A DNA stretch of 64,000 bases from NCBI RefSeq assembly GCF_001645685.2, contig NZ_CP017080.1:4331051-4395050 (forward strand), written 5' to 3'. A program made the position numbers and the translations under genes. Below are positions 18,180 to 25,943 of the stretch, piece after piece (the stretch's first letter is position 1; the number at the start of each line of letters is the position of its first letter). The stretch comes from Peribacillus muralis (GTDB lineage: Bacteria > Bacillota > Bacilli > Bacillales > DSM-1321). Under the pieces are notes generated by a model, which saw nothing but the letters and a program-made list of their open reading frames with translations, ran no database searches and had not been told where the DNA came from.

Positions 18180-18230
18180 CATTAAAAAGGTGATGCCAGG
18201 CCCATTACTCCTCGCATCACCACTTTTTAC
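18180..18230. terminator. Bidirectional terminator
   Basis: AAAAAGGTGATGC and GCATCACCACTTTTT arms between the convergent VOC and rpsN2 genes. Confidence 0.75.
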
Positions 18231-18235
18231 CGTTG

Positions 18236-18505
18236 TTACCAGCTTGCCTTTTTTACACCAGGGACCTGCCCCTTATGGGCGAGCTCCCGAAATGCGATAC
18301 GTGACATGTTGAATTTGCGCATATATCCACGCGGCCTTCCGGTTACTCCACAGCTATTATGAATCCTTGTCGGTGAGGAATCCCGAGGGAGCTTTGACAA
18401 TGCCGCATAATCTCCTTTTTCCTTCAAATCCCGCCTGCGTTCTGCATACTTTTCCACTAGAGCCAATTGTTTTTGTGCCTTTACTACCTTCGATTTTTTC
18501 GCCAT
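18236..18505 (-). CDS. rpsN2: Alternative zinc-free ribosomal protein S14
   Basis: Small-subunit protein uS14, 89 residues, of the long form without the two CxxC zinc motifs (only one Cys, in [12 protein letters not shown]). Bacilli keep this copy for zinc shortage, when it replaces the 61-residue zinc-binding form. It is the last of a group with rpmG and zagA and has a Zur-box half directly upstream, so it can be released from repression on its own. The [18 protein letters not shown] segment is the conserved rRNA-binding end. ATG 18505 with AAAGGAGA upstream. Confidence 0.95.
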   Translation of the reverse strand: MAKKSKVVKAQKQLALVEKYAERRRDLKEKGDYAALSKLPRDSSPTRIHNSCGVTGRPRGYMRKFNMSRIAFRELAHKGQVPGVKKASW

Positions 18506-18537
18506 TTTCCAGTCTCCTTTTTACTGTCCGTCCGAAT

Positions 18538-18558
18538 AAAACAAAATCATTACGATTT
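18538..18558 (-). promoter_or_regulatory. Zur box before rpsN2
   Basis: On the minus strand AAATCGTAATGATTTTG matches the first 14 positions of the Bacillus Zur consensus (AAATCGTAATNATTACGATTT-type) with a weaker second half. An 18-bp stretch is shared with the box at 19963. It lies in the 64-bp gap between rpmG and rpsN2. Confidence 0.75.
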
Positions 18559-18569
18559 AATTCCGGTGC

Positions 18570-18719
18570 TTATTTCGTTTCCCGATGGATCGTATGTTTC
18601 TTTAAGCGTGGACAATATTTTTTCAATTCAATTCGATCAGGATGATTTCGCTTATTCTTCGTTGTAATATAGTTACGGTCCCCTGTCTCCGTACATGCTA
18701 AAGTAATATTCACTCTCAT
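18570..18719 (-). CDS. rpmG: Zinc-free ribosomal protein L33
   Basis: A 49-residue bL33 read from the sequence: it starts [20 protein letters not shown] and ends [17 protein letters not shown]. The two CxxC pairs of zinc-type L33 are each reduced to a single Cys, so it is the C-minus form used in zinc shortage. ATG 18719 has GGAGGAAAAG in front. It is 27 nt downstream of zagA and upstream of rpsN2, in a probable zinc-starvation operon. Confidence 0.95.
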   Translation of the reverse strand: MRVNITLACTETGDRNYITTKNKRNHPDRIELKKYCPRLKKHTIHRETK

Positions 18720-18746
18720 CTTCCTTTTCCTCCTTCCATTTTTCCT

Positions 18747-19925
18747 TTAAAAGGCAGGCAGTGGATCTTCATATAACGACCAATTCTGCTGCATCTCCGC
18801 TTCCGTCAATAAACAATGATCCAGTTCCGCCTCTATAACTTGCTGATTCATTTCGATGCCGATCAGCACCAGCTCCGTCAGCCGATCACCGTATACTTCA
18901 TTCCACCGGGCTAACAATTCAGGAGCTTCCTGCAATATTTGGTGCTGCTCATGCTCAGGATAAGCAGCGATCCATTCACCCGCTCCTTGTATCGTTAATG
19001 ATGGTCCTGCCTGTGACAATAAGCCTGCGGTATCATTTCTGGATGCCAGCCAAATGAACCCTTTCGCCCGTACGACTTGCACGGGCCATTTTTCCAACCA
19101 AGCCATCAAGCGCACGGGATGAAAGGGCACATTCCTTCTATAAACGAACGAGGCTATACCGTATTCCAGCGTTTCCGGGATATGCTCTTCATTCAATTCC
19201 TTTATCCAGCCCGCTCCTTGACTTGCCTTTTCAAAGTCGAATAGTCCCGTATTCAATATTTCCTTTAATGGAATCCTGGAATATGCCGTTTCTATGATTT
19301 TTGCATCCGCATTCATCTTATGCAGGACCGCTTTCAATCCCGCCACGTCTTTATCTTCCATCAAGTCGATTTTATTTAACAGGATTATATTGGCGAACTC
19401 GATTTGATCGATCAATAAATCGACCACTTCCCGGACATCAGCAGCATCAGCAGCCTGCTTCCGGTCGATAAGATTCTCACCGGAGGCAAAGTCCTTCCAA
19501 AAACTATGCCCATCAACAACTGTTACCATCGTATCGAGTCGGCAATATTCCGATAGATCGATGCCCATATTTTCATCCACATAAGAGAAAGTTTGTGCGA
19601 CCGGAACAGGTTCGCTGATCCCTGTCGATTCAATCAAGATGTAATCGATATCACCCTGTTTTGCCAATTTCTCGACTTCAATCATCAAATCCTCTCGAAG
19701 TGTACAGCAAATGCAGCCATTCTGCATTTCGACAAGTTTTTCATCCGTGCGGGTAAACCCACCCTGTTTGACCATGGAAGCATCAATATTTATTTCACTC
19801 ATATCATTAACGATGACGGCAACCTTCCGATCAGCCCGATTTTCAAGAATATGATTCAACAGCGTCGTCTTTCCCGCTCCTAAGTAGCCGCTCAATACCG
19901 TAACCGGAATTTTCTTTTTCTCCAT
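18747..19925 (-). CDS. zagA: Zinc metallochaperone GTPase ZagA (YciC), COG0523
   Basis: G3E-family P-loop GTPase of 392 residues. Seen in order: Walker [17 protein letters not shown] (about 12-27), the metal-binding CxCC motif in [11 protein letters not shown] (about 70), [15 protein letters not shown], the NKID base-recognition motif (LLNKIDLM, about 183) and a C-terminal CobW_C domain (about 260-350). In B. subtilis the orthologue is Zur-repressed and delivers zinc, notably to folate enzyme FolE, under zinc starvation. Two Zur boxes lie upstream, as in B. subtilis. ATG 19925; ribosome-binding AGAGGTGATAAGGG upstream. First gene of zagA-rpmG-rpsN2. Confidence 0.9.
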   Translation of the reverse strand: MEKKKIPVTVLSGYLGAGKTTLLNHILENRADRKVAVIVNDMSEINIDASMVKQGGFTRTDEKLVEMQNGCICCTLREDLMIEVEKLAKQGDIDYILIESTGISEPVPVAQTFSYVDENMGIDLSEYCRLDTMVTVVDGHSFWKDFASGENLIDRKQAADAADVREVVDLLIDQIEFANIILLNKIDLMEDKDVAGLKAVLHKMNADAKIIETAYSRIPLKEILNTGLFDFEKASQGAGWIKELNEEHIPETLEYGIASFVYRRNVPFHPVRLMAWLEKWPVQVVRAKGFIWLASRNDTAGLLSQAGPSLTIQGAGEWIAAYPEHEQHQILQEAPELLARWNEVYGDRLTELVLIGIEMNQQVIEAELDHCLLTEAEMQQNWSLYEDPLPAF

Positions 19926-19962
19926 CCCTTATCACCTCTTACCTGATTCAATTCCTGTAAAC

Positions 19963-19983
19963 AAATCAAAATCATTACGATTT
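19963..19983 (-). promoter_or_regulatory. Zur box 1 of zagA
   Basis: AAATCGTAATGATTTTG on the minus strand, about 38 bp upstream of zagA; same sequence as the box before rpsN2. Confidence 0.75.
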
Positions 19984-20025
19984 ATATCCCGGAGCAACCA
20001 ACAAATAAAATCACTCCTTAATAAT

Positions 20026-20046
20026 AAAACGTAATGATTACTATTT
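20026..20046 (-). promoter_or_regulatory. Zur box 2 of zagA
   Basis: On the plus strand AACGTAATGATTACTATTT lies in a 21-bp near-palindrome that matches the Zur consensus at 19 of 21 positions. It is the best of the three boxes in the window and about 100 bp upstream of zagA. Confidence 0.85.
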
Positions 20047-20244
20047 GCAAGTTTTTTTTCAATATTGCCCCCGAATACTTTTTGGAACCAATGTTATCAA
20101 GTTGCTCCGCCACCTGAGCATAGGCCTTTTGGATAAATAAAAATTGAAGCCCCAGCACACATAACATTATGTGTAAGGAACCTCAATGGCAGCTTTATCA
20201 TTTACTGATGATCGTGAACACCGTTTCATCATTTGTTATTGTGT

Positions 20245-20415
20245 TTATTCCGTCATTTCCCGCCCTGAAGATGTTACTGTCTTTTGCTCAAAAGTTTCAA
20301 TCTCTCTCTGTTTCGCCAGTTTAGAAGCTTGTGAAACGGACCACGTTAAATTCCCAAAGGCAATCACTGTCCCGATCGAGATAACTAACACCTTTTTACA
20401 AAGTAATTTCTTCAA
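20245..20415 (-). CDS. Small secreted peptide, Phr-like
   Basis: A 56-residue reading frame starting at TTG 20415 with AGGAGG six nt upstream. MKKLLCKKVLVISIGTVIAF is a classic signal peptide (basic start, hydrophobic core), followed by a charged helix (SKLAKQREIETFEQK) and the end TVTSSGREMTE. Size, signal peptide and a C-terminal segment GREMT, close to the Phr pentapeptide pattern (PhrC ERGMT), suggest a Phr-type quorum peptide precursor. The extra final Glu and the absence of an adjacent rap gene weaken this. It is separated from the upstream GIY-YIG gene by a terminator. Alternative: an unrelated secreted peptide. Confidence 0.55.
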   Translation of the reverse strand: MKKLLCKKVLVISIGTVIAFGNLTWSVSQASKLAKQREIETFEQKTVTSSGREMTE

Positions 20416-20516
20416 TAGCTTCCTCCTGAGAATGTATTGGAATACTTTAAATATAAACCAACATTGTTAACCTAACATGTAGCTGCTGTAAATGTACGGA
20501 ATTATTTTTGTATATA

Positions 20517-20552
20517 CAAAAAAGCTGAGTGCATATGCAGTCAGCTTTTCAG
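20517..20552 (-). terminator. Terminator of the GIY-YIG gene
   Basis: AAAAGCTGA and TCAGCTTTT arms around a 12-nt loop, directly after the stop. Confidence 0.8.
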
Positions 20553-20561
20553 AGGTTTTCC

Positions 20562-20936
20562 TTATTTATAAAACACTTTATCGACGTTGTATTTAGCACG
20601 AAGGGTATTGATCATATACGTTTCGTAAATTTCGCGCTCCATGGCGTCCTCGACGATAAGAATGTCAATTTTCTTCACTTCATTACGGTGCTCTTTGATT
20701 GGAGAGACATTATCTTCAAAATGCTTTTTGACCCTTGGTCTTAGCTTACGGGCTTTCCCGACAAAAATCAGCTCATCGCGTTCATTGTAAAATAAGATGA
20801 TGCCGCCTTTATCGCGGGGAATCAAATGGAAATCGATAAAACCATAAATCTCCGGAATGACTGCTTCGTCTCCCTCGATCACTTGTTTTCTTTGTTTAAT
20901 GCTAATATCCGCTGCAGGGATTTCAATATTTATCAT
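20562..20936 (-). CDS. GIY-YIG nuclease family protein
   Basis: A 124-residue protein with a single GIY-YIG-like domain. GGIILFYNERDELIFVGKAR corresponds to the GIY and YIG strands (here GIILF and FVG), followed by KLRPRVKKHF with the conserved Arg, and AMEREIYETYMINTLRAKYN with the catalytic Glu and Asn-like positions. The motif is altered (Tyr to Leu/Val), so nuclease activity is not certain. It resembles the N-terminal domain of UvrC. Start ATG 20936 behind AGAGGACG. Single gene. Confidence 0.75.
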   Translation of the reverse strand: MINIEIPAADISIKQRKQVIEGDEAVIPEIYGFIDFHLIPRDKGGIILFYNERDELIFVGKARKLRPRVKKHFEDNVSPIKEHRNEVKKIDILIVEDAMEREIYETYMINTLRAKYNVDKVFYK

Positions 20937-21127
20937 TACAATTCACGTCCTCTATTTGTATCAGCTGAAGCTTCCAAACTTCTGTGATGATCCAGAAGCA
21001 TACAGCCCAATCGCTTTTTCCTTAAAGATAAATGGTATCATAATTATGAACGAAAAGCCATGCATGCCGCTATAGAGTTCTTTCGGGTTCCTATTACTTG
21101 CGGCCGTTTGACCCGCCAGGAAATATT

Positions 21128-21162
21128 AAAGAAGAAGACTCAATAAGAGCCTCCTTCTTAGT
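21128..21162 (-). terminator. Terminator of the 50-residue gene
   Basis: On the minus strand AAGAAGGAGGCTC pairs imperfectly with GAGTCTTCTTCTT and runs into TTT. Confidence 0.5.
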
Positions 21163-21173
21163 CGAAATATCCG

Positions 21174-21326
21174 TTACCACCTGTGAGCCTTTGCATTGCT
21201 TCTTAGGATAATGTTTGTTTGCGATACTTCCGTATGGCCATTAACTTGAGACTTCGAACGCTTAGGTCTTGTCCAATTATGGTGAAACTTTTGAGAATGT
21301 GGATCTAAGTGATCTTTATAACTCAT
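21174..21326 (-). CDS. Small basic protein, possibly YpzG-like
   Basis: A 50-residue frame with ATG at 21326, too short for standard lists. It begins MSYKDHLDPHSQKFHHNWTR and continues PKRSKSQVNGHTEVSQTN; it is rich in Lys, His and Asn with no membrane segment. The composition and the TRPKxxxSQVNGxTE pattern recall the YpzG family of small Bacillus proteins, from memory. GGGGTGACACAG upstream is a modest ribosome binding site, and a hairpin terminator follows. The rest of the 500-bp region between 20937 and 21431 shows no other gene. Confidence 0.5.
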   Translation of the reverse strand: MSYKDHLDPHSQKFHHNWTRPKRSKSQVNGHTEVSQTNIILRSNAKAHRW

Positions 21327-21431
21327 TCTGTGTCACCCCATCATTAGGATTTGGATATTTCAGCAGTGATAAACATCTCTATCACTTGCTCTAGTATTTG
21401 ATTTTTCCAGAGCTTTCATACACCATTTCCT

Positions 21432-22076
21432 TCAAAATTCCAACTCAACCGACTTCCCTTTTTCCAGGACCTTCCCTTCACCATTGACCGCGTCACTTGT
21501 CATGAAGGAAATCCCCCTCACATCCCCATTATTTACAATGAAGCCTACGTTTCCGCTTTTCGTTGCATTCCCGTCCAATTCACCGCTAAGTTCTTCCAGG
21601 TAAATGTCATCCTCCCATGGAAGGTGTTCCCCTTTATCGGTTTCAAGAAAAGCGACCGGTGAGAACTTGATTTTCTTATCGCTATTGTTTTTGATTTCAA
21701 CATTCACTTTAACGATGTCGAAATCCTCATCATGTGTATATCCATGAAAGAAATCAATCATGCTGTAATCCGGGGTAGCGTGCATCACCTTCATATCTTT
21801 GACGCTTACTTCGATTGGTCCGACCGTGACCGCTTGATCCACTTTTTTATGGGCCATTAAGGTTAAATCGCCCTTTGCATCCGAAGCGTTCTGACCGATT
21901 TGGGTAAGCTTCCTATCATCAGGCAGCTGCGGATTCGGAACATAGACATCCTTCTTCACCAGTGGTGCGGACATCTCATCCGTTTTTCCTTTGGCCGCCT
22001 TTTCTTCAAATGCAGGTTGGGTGTTAAGAGCCCCAAATGTGGTTAATATAAGGGCTCCTATTAGTAATCTGTTCAT
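21432..22076 (-). CDS. Secreted DUF4352-like protein
   Basis: A 214-residue exported protein. The first 20 residues form a signal peptide (LLIGALILTTFGALNT). The region from about 75 has the pattern of DUF4352-type immunoglobulin-like domains: VGPIEVSVKDMKVM, then VKVNVEIKNNSDKKIKFSPV and GFIVNNGDVRGISFM. No lipobox Cys. It is 19 nt downstream of the alkaline phosphatase gene and probably in its operon, so phosphate starvation may control it. No terminator is obvious. Its role is unknown; accessory binding to a wall or surface ligand is conceivable. Confidence 0.7.
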   Translation of the reverse strand: MNRLLIGALILTTFGALNTQPAFEEKAAKGKTDEMSAPLVKKDVYVPNPQLPDDRKLTQIGQNASDAKGDLTLMAHKKVDQAVTVGPIEVSVKDMKVMHATPDYSMIDFFHGYTHDEDFDIVKVNVEIKNNSDKKIKFSPVAFLETDKGEHLPWEDDIYLEELSGELDGNATKSGNVGFIVNNGDVRGISFMTSDAVNGEGKVLEKGKSVELEF

Positions 22077-22095
22077 GGATTCCCTCCCTGAAATA

Positions 22096-23475
22096 TTATT
22101 TCTGCTTCTTCAAAAGATCAAAGATGATCTTGGCATGATCGGTATTATCGACCTGCCCGGCAAAACGCTCTTTGTAGGGTCCGTAAGCATATACCGGTAC
22201 ATCTTCACCCGTATGACCTCCGGTGGTCCATGCTGTATTAGTCCGGTTATCAAATATCGCTTCAATGGCATTATCGATATTCGTGACATTTTTTGTTTTG
22301 GCAGCTTCCGTTACCGTCTTTATTTCTTCGCTAGTTAGCTTCAATTTATTTTGGTCGATGAATTGCGTTAAAGTCTTTTCAACATCAGCACCTTTAACGA
22401 TCGCATCCGCCATGAAATCAGGGGTGCGTTTGGCCGCTTTGATCGGTTCTCCATACCAGTTATATATTCCTTTGGCCCCGATCGAGAATCCTCCTGTAGA
22501 ATGGTCTGCAGTAGCCACCACCAAGGTATGTTTGTCTTTTTTCGCGAATTCTATCGCGGCTTTATAGGCTTTTTCAAAGTCCTCCATTTCACTCATGGCG
22601 CCAACGATGTCATTATCATGTCCAGCCCAATCGACTTGGCTTCCCTCGACCATCAGGAAGAACCCCTTTTTATTTTTATCCAAGCGCTTGATCGCCGAAT
22701 TGGTCATGTCTTTCAAGGAAGGTGTTTCACTTGGGCGATCAATCATTTTCGGGAGTCCTTCGGAAGCGAACAAACCAAGCACCTGTTCATTTTTATCATT
22801 GAGCATTTGTTTCTTATCCGTCACATAGCTATATCCATCTTTTTTGAAGGCTTTCGCCAAATTGATGTCCGGACGGACAAAATTGGATTTCCCGCCGCCT
22901 AAGAGAACGTCGATTTTATGCTTGCCCTTGATCAGTTCTTTATAATAATCGTCGGCAATCGAATTCATGTTTTTCCGGCTTTCATCATGGGCGCCAAATG
23001 ATGCCGGTGTAGCATGAGTAATTTCTGAGGTGGCAACCAATCCAGTCGCTTTTCCTTTTTGCTTCGCAGCTTCTAGGACCGTTTTGACTTCGGATTTATC
23101 ATTATCCACCGCAATCGCAGCATTATAAGTCTTTACGCCGGAAGACATTGCCGTTGCGGCCGAAGCTGAATCGGTAATATTTTGTGCAGCATCTTCGGGA
23201 TATGTCATTTGCTGACCAACCAGGTATTTATCGAACTCTGTCCGTTCCGCCACCAGGGTATTGGGGTCATTTTTTAAATACCTGTAAGCGGACGTATAAG
23301 AAACACCCATTCCGTCACCTATCATGAAGATGACATTCCTGATTTCCGGATCTTTATTCGACTTGTCCCTTGCCGATGCAGGTTCTGGTGCAGCGTATGT
23401 AAAACTTCCAAATGCCAGTGCCGATGCGAGTGTAAACGGCAAAACTTTCTTACTCCATGTACTAGTACGATTCAA
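22096..23475 (-). CDS. phoA: Secreted alkaline phosphatase (PhoA/PhoB family)
   Basis: Alkaline phosphatase of 459 residues that releases phosphate from organic esters outside the cell. A signal peptide covers about residues 1-34. Active-site elements: MIGDGMGVSYTSAYRYL (metal Asp), DSASAATAMSSG with the nucleophile Ser, ITHATPASFGAHDES, EGSQVDWAGHDND, TADHSTGG and TTGGHTGEDVPVYAYGP (metal His residues). The start is TTG at 23475 with GGGAGG eight nt upstream. Repeats like a PhoP box lie 55-80 bp upstream. First gene of a likely operon with the DUF4352-like protein. Confidence 0.9.
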   Translation of the reverse strand: MNRTSTWSKKVLPFTLASALAFGSFTYAAPEPASARDKSNKDPEIRNVIFMIGDGMGVSYTSAYRYLKNDPNTLVAERTEFDKYLVGQQMTYPEDAAQNITDSASAATAMSSGVKTYNAAIAVDNDKSEVKTVLEAAKQKGKATGLVATSEITHATPASFGAHDESRKNMNSIADDYYKELIKGKHKIDVLLGGGKSNFVRPDINLAKAFKKDGYSYVTDKKQMLNDKNEQVLGLFASEGLPKMIDRPSETPSLKDMTNSAIKRLDKNKKGFFLMVEGSQVDWAGHDNDIVGAMSEMEDFEKAYKAAIEFAKKDKHTLVVATADHSTGGFSIGAKGIYNWYGEPIKAAKRTPDFMADAIVKGADVEKTLTQFIDQNKLKLTSEEIKTVTEAAKTKNVTNIDNAIEAIFDNRTNTAWTTGGHTGEDVPVYAYGPYKERFAGQVDNTDHAKIIFDLLKKQK

Positions 23476-23528
23476 ATGAATGACCTCCCTTTAATGTTTG
23501 AATATTCACTTAAACTATAAGGGATGAA

Positions 23529-23556
23529 GATGAACACAGTGTCAAGGGTATGTAAA
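23529..23556 (-). promoter_or_regulatory. PhoP-box-like repeats before phoA
   Basis: On the minus strand TTTACA, TTGACA and TTCATC follow each other at exact 11-bp steps (23551, 23540, 23529). PhoP of Bacillus binds direct repeats of TT(A/T/C)ACA with 5-bp spacers, so the first two units fit well and the third is weaker. Confidence 0.6.
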
Positions 23557-23761
23557 AATACGGTAGGATTATTATGAAGGCAAGGTAAATTCAGCATTAA
23601 CGGAGATGCTGATTACATCGGTTATGAATCGCAGCATTTTCCAATGTGGCAAAAAGGGGAATTGTTGGATTCATGCCAAAAAGGCGCCCATTGCAGGAGC
23701 ACCCAGTTTGTAGGCACAAGGGGTTCTATCTCAAAGTTAAAACAAGGTAGAGTGGAAAAGA

Positions 23762-23996
23762 TACACCATTGAAACTCTAGGGCACTAAAGATTTCATCTT
23801 CATATACACGCATAGCGGATTGGAACGGAAGGTGTGAGACTCCTGCGGGAATTACGGTCTAGGGGAGACACCGCAGGCTTAAAAGCCGAGGAGGCTCCCC
23901 GACCGCCCGCGGAAAGCGAGTGCCTGAAGTGGAAAGGAACGGCCAACGGATACACCATTGAAACTCTAGGGCACTCATCTTCGTATATACGCAAAG
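23762..23996. repeat. GC-rich Bacillaceae extragenic repeat with flanking direct repeats
   Basis: The core (about 23836-23935) contains GAGACTCCTGCGGGAATTAC, ...CCGCAGGCTTAAAAGCCGAG and GACCGCCCGCGGAAAGCGAG, an arrangement I recall as a common intergenic repeat in Bacillaceae; it can fold into several hairpins (CCTGCGG/CCGCAGG; GCTT/AAGC). It is flanked by direct repeats of about 45 bp sharing ATACACCATTGAAACTCTAG (23763 and 23951), differing by an 8-bp gap. The whole region 23557-24067 between phoA and purT shows no gene. Confidence 0.7.
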
Positions 23997-24067
23997 TAGA
24001 AATCATACATACCCTTAAACAACTATAAAATAACTGAAGCGCCCCAATCCAGGAGCGTCTTCCCCAC

Positions 24068-25225
24068 CTACTTCTCCACCGTTAAACATTCCAAAGCCTG
24101 CGCTGCATTCTCCCTCGCAGCCTCGACTGCATCAGCTGATGACAAGGCAACGGCGACCCTTCTCCCCATTTTGGTGACGGGTTTTCCGAAGAGGCGCACC
24201 TCCGTATTCGGAACAGACAATGCGTTCTCCACACCGACTATCGAATATTCCGATAACTCCTCGGTCGCCTTTAATGGCCGGCTTGCTCCTGGCGTGATCA
24301 ATTTGATTTCAGGGATGGGATATCCCAGAATCGCCCGGACATGCAGGGCAAACTCGGATAAGTTCTGTGTCACTAATGTCACTAGTCCCGTATCATGCGG
24401 ACGGGGGGATACTTCGCTGAAGTAGACTTTATCTTCTGAGAGGAAAAGCTCGACTCCGAATAATCCGTATCCTCCAAGCTCATCTGTAATGGCAAGGGCA
24501 ATCCGCTTCGCTTCGTTCATCTGTGCTTCCGTCATATCATGCGGCTGCCACGATTCGATATAATCCCCGCCTTGTTGAACATGGCCGATGGGAGCACAGT
24601 ACATGGTTCCGTTTACGGCTCTAACTGTCAGCAGGGTGATTTCCGAATCAAAACGGATGAATTCTTCAATGATCACCCGTCCATTTTGAACCCTGCCGCC
24701 TTCCATGGCGATCCTCCAGCAGTCTTCCAGGTCACCTTCAGTTTTGCACACACTTTGCCCTTTCCCTGAGGAGCTCATCAGCGGTTTTACGACATTCGGA
24801 AAGCCAATTTCCTTGGCAGCCTGGACAAATTCTTCATATGTATCAGCGAACTTGTAGGCGGCAGTCGGAAGTTTCAAGGTTTCGGAAGCAAGTCTCCTGA
24901 TTCCTTCCCGATCCATCGTTAATTGAGCTGCCCTTGCCGACGGAATGACGGTAAAGCCCTCTACCTCCAATTCAACTAATGCCGCAGTGGCGATCGCTTC
25001 AATCTCCGGTACGATCAAATCTGGCTGCTCTTTTTCCACCACACCCCTAAGTTGTGCTGCATCCAGCATATCGATGACATGACTGCTGTGAGCAACCTGC
25101 ATGGCAGGGGCATGTTCATAGCGGTCAACCGCAACTGTCGTAACCCCAAGACGCTGTGCCTCAAGCAAAATCTCTTTCCCCAGTTCACCTGAGCCCAATA
25201 ATAAAAGCTTTTTGGATTTATACAT
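24068..25225 (-). CDS. purT: Formate-dependent GAR transformylase PurT
   Basis: ATP-grasp enzyme of 385 residues that makes formylglycinamide ribonucleotide from GAR, formate and ATP in purine synthesis. The N-terminal domain has [20 protein letters not shown] and [15 protein letters not shown]; the ATP-grasp part has [16 protein letters not shown] (about 150-165), [18 protein letters not shown] and [20 protein letters not shown], ending [12 protein letters not shown]. Start ATG 25225. It stands apart from a pur operon. A PurBox-like inverted pair lies 33-80 bp upstream. No purine riboswitch was seen. Confidence 0.95.
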   Translation of the reverse strand: MYKSKKLLLLGSGELGKEILLEAQRLGVTTVAVDRYEHAPAMQVAHSSHVIDMLDAAQLRGVVEKEQPDLIVPEIEAIATAALVELEVEGFTVIPSARAAQLTMDREGIRRLASETLKLPTAAYKFADTYEEFVQAAKEIGFPNVVKPLMSSSGKGQSVCKTEGDLEDCWRIAMEGGRVQNGRVIIEEFIRFDSEITLLTVRAVNGTMYCAPIGHVQQGGDYIESWQPHDMTEAQMNEAKRIALAITDELGGYGLFGVELFLSEDKVYFSEVSPRPHDTGLVTLVTQNLSEFALHVRAILGYPIPEIKLITPGASRPLKATEELSEYSIVGVENALSVPNTEVRLFGKPVTKMGRRVAVALSSADAVEAARENAAQALECLTVEK

Positions 25226-25257
25226 TCAGCCTCTCCCCCTTCATAACCTTAAACACA

Positions 25258-25305
25258 TTATATACGAACTATAATGTAAAAAAAATGTTTTTTATTCGTA
25301 TATAA
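25258..25305 (-). promoter_or_regulatory. PurR-box-like inverted pair before purT
   Basis: TTATATACGAACT and ATTCGTATATAA are facing arms 26 bp apart between CGAA and TTCG. Bacillus PurR recognises two inverted boxes with a CGAAC core spaced about this far, so PurR repression of purT is likely. This region also includes the probable promoter. Confidence 0.6.
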
Positions 25306-25399
25306 AGCTATTCCTCGTTAAAAATACCACGAAATCCATAAAAATATCACTCTTTATAAAAACCAACTTGACAGGTAGGAACAATATCCTTTATCCTTT

Positions 25400-25477
25400 T
25401 TCATATAAACAAAAACCCACAGGCTGACCAGAACACTGGAGGCTCTCTAATCCAAAGATTAGGGAGTTTTTTAATTT
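25400..25477 (+). ncRNA. Leader or small RNA ending in a terminator
   Basis: TTGACA at 25367 may start a transcript that runs through a small hairpin (CCAG-AACA-CTGG) to a strong terminator, CTCtCTAATC-CAAA-GATTAGgGAG with T6 (about 25443-25474), before the gene at 25507. No plus-strand gene precedes it, so it is either an attenuating leader or a short independent RNA. I could not match a known riboswitch class. Confidence 0.4.
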
Positions 25478-25506
25478 ATGGAAAGGAAAAGAGAGGGGCA
25501 TCCATT

Positions 25507-25839
25507 ATGCAAAAGAAAGCGCATCGTCACATATCACCTATATTACCTATAGTTGATAAGAAAAAGGGAAGATTGGAAGAGATGAAGCACCTTAATCTTC
25601 CAGACAGAATGTTTTTTCATTGGTGCCAGCAGCAATATGCCCTGAATAGAGGGGTTTACAATACAATCGATAATTGGCTCCATGAATATGGCATCGTCGA
25701 TATTCAATACCGGAGAATCAACCTGTTAGCTTTTCTGGAATACGCTTCCGCCCCCGAGCAAACGAGCGGGCAGTCGAGGGCGATTAAATTTGGCAAAGGC
25801 GGGCTAACGACAAAGCTTCAGGAATTCATGGCCATGTAA
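25507..25839 (+). CDS. Hypothetical protein, 110 residues
   Basis: I do not recognise the family. The protein is basic and soluble; PDRMFFHWCQQQYALNRGVY and TIDNWLHEYGIVDIQYRRIN suggest a helical domain with several aromatic residues, and the tail (QSRAIKFGKGGLTTKLQEFM) is basic. ATG 25507 has GAGAGGGG 8-9 nt upstream; an internal ATG at 25582 is an alternative start. It is preceded by a leader-like RNA with a terminator, so expression may be attenuated. Confidence 0.55.
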   Translation: MQKKAHRHISPILPIVDKKKGRLEEMKHLNLPDRMFFHWCQQQYALNRGVYNTIDNWLHEYGIVDIQYRRINLLAFLEYASAPEQTSGQSRAIKFGKGGLTTKLQEFMAM

Positions 25840-25847
25840 TCTGACTC

Positions 25848-25875
25848 CAAGCTTTCTTCCTGATGAAAGCTTGGA
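25848..25875 (+). terminator. Hairpin after the 110-residue gene
   Basis: CCAAGCTTTC and GAAAGCTTGG arms form a perfect 10-bp stem around 8 nt. There is no T-run, so it is a weak terminator or an RNA-end stabiliser. Confidence 0.5.
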
Positions 25876-25908
25876 ATGTCGAAATTTGCACTACGAATTC
25901 CTTTGTAA

Positions 25909-25923
25909 ATGTAAGCGCTTACT
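25909..25923. promoter_or_regulatory. Perfect-match cre site without an obvious gene
   Basis: ATGTAAGCGCTTACT fits every fixed position of the cre consensus WTGNAANCGNWNNCW and is palindromic at its core. It lies between two convergent genes, 20 bp before the two-hairpin element. No coding gene is seen on either side that it would control. The rest of the 25876-26187 gap is otherwise empty. Confidence 0.45.
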
Positions 25924-25943
25924 ATTATAATGAATATAGGTTG

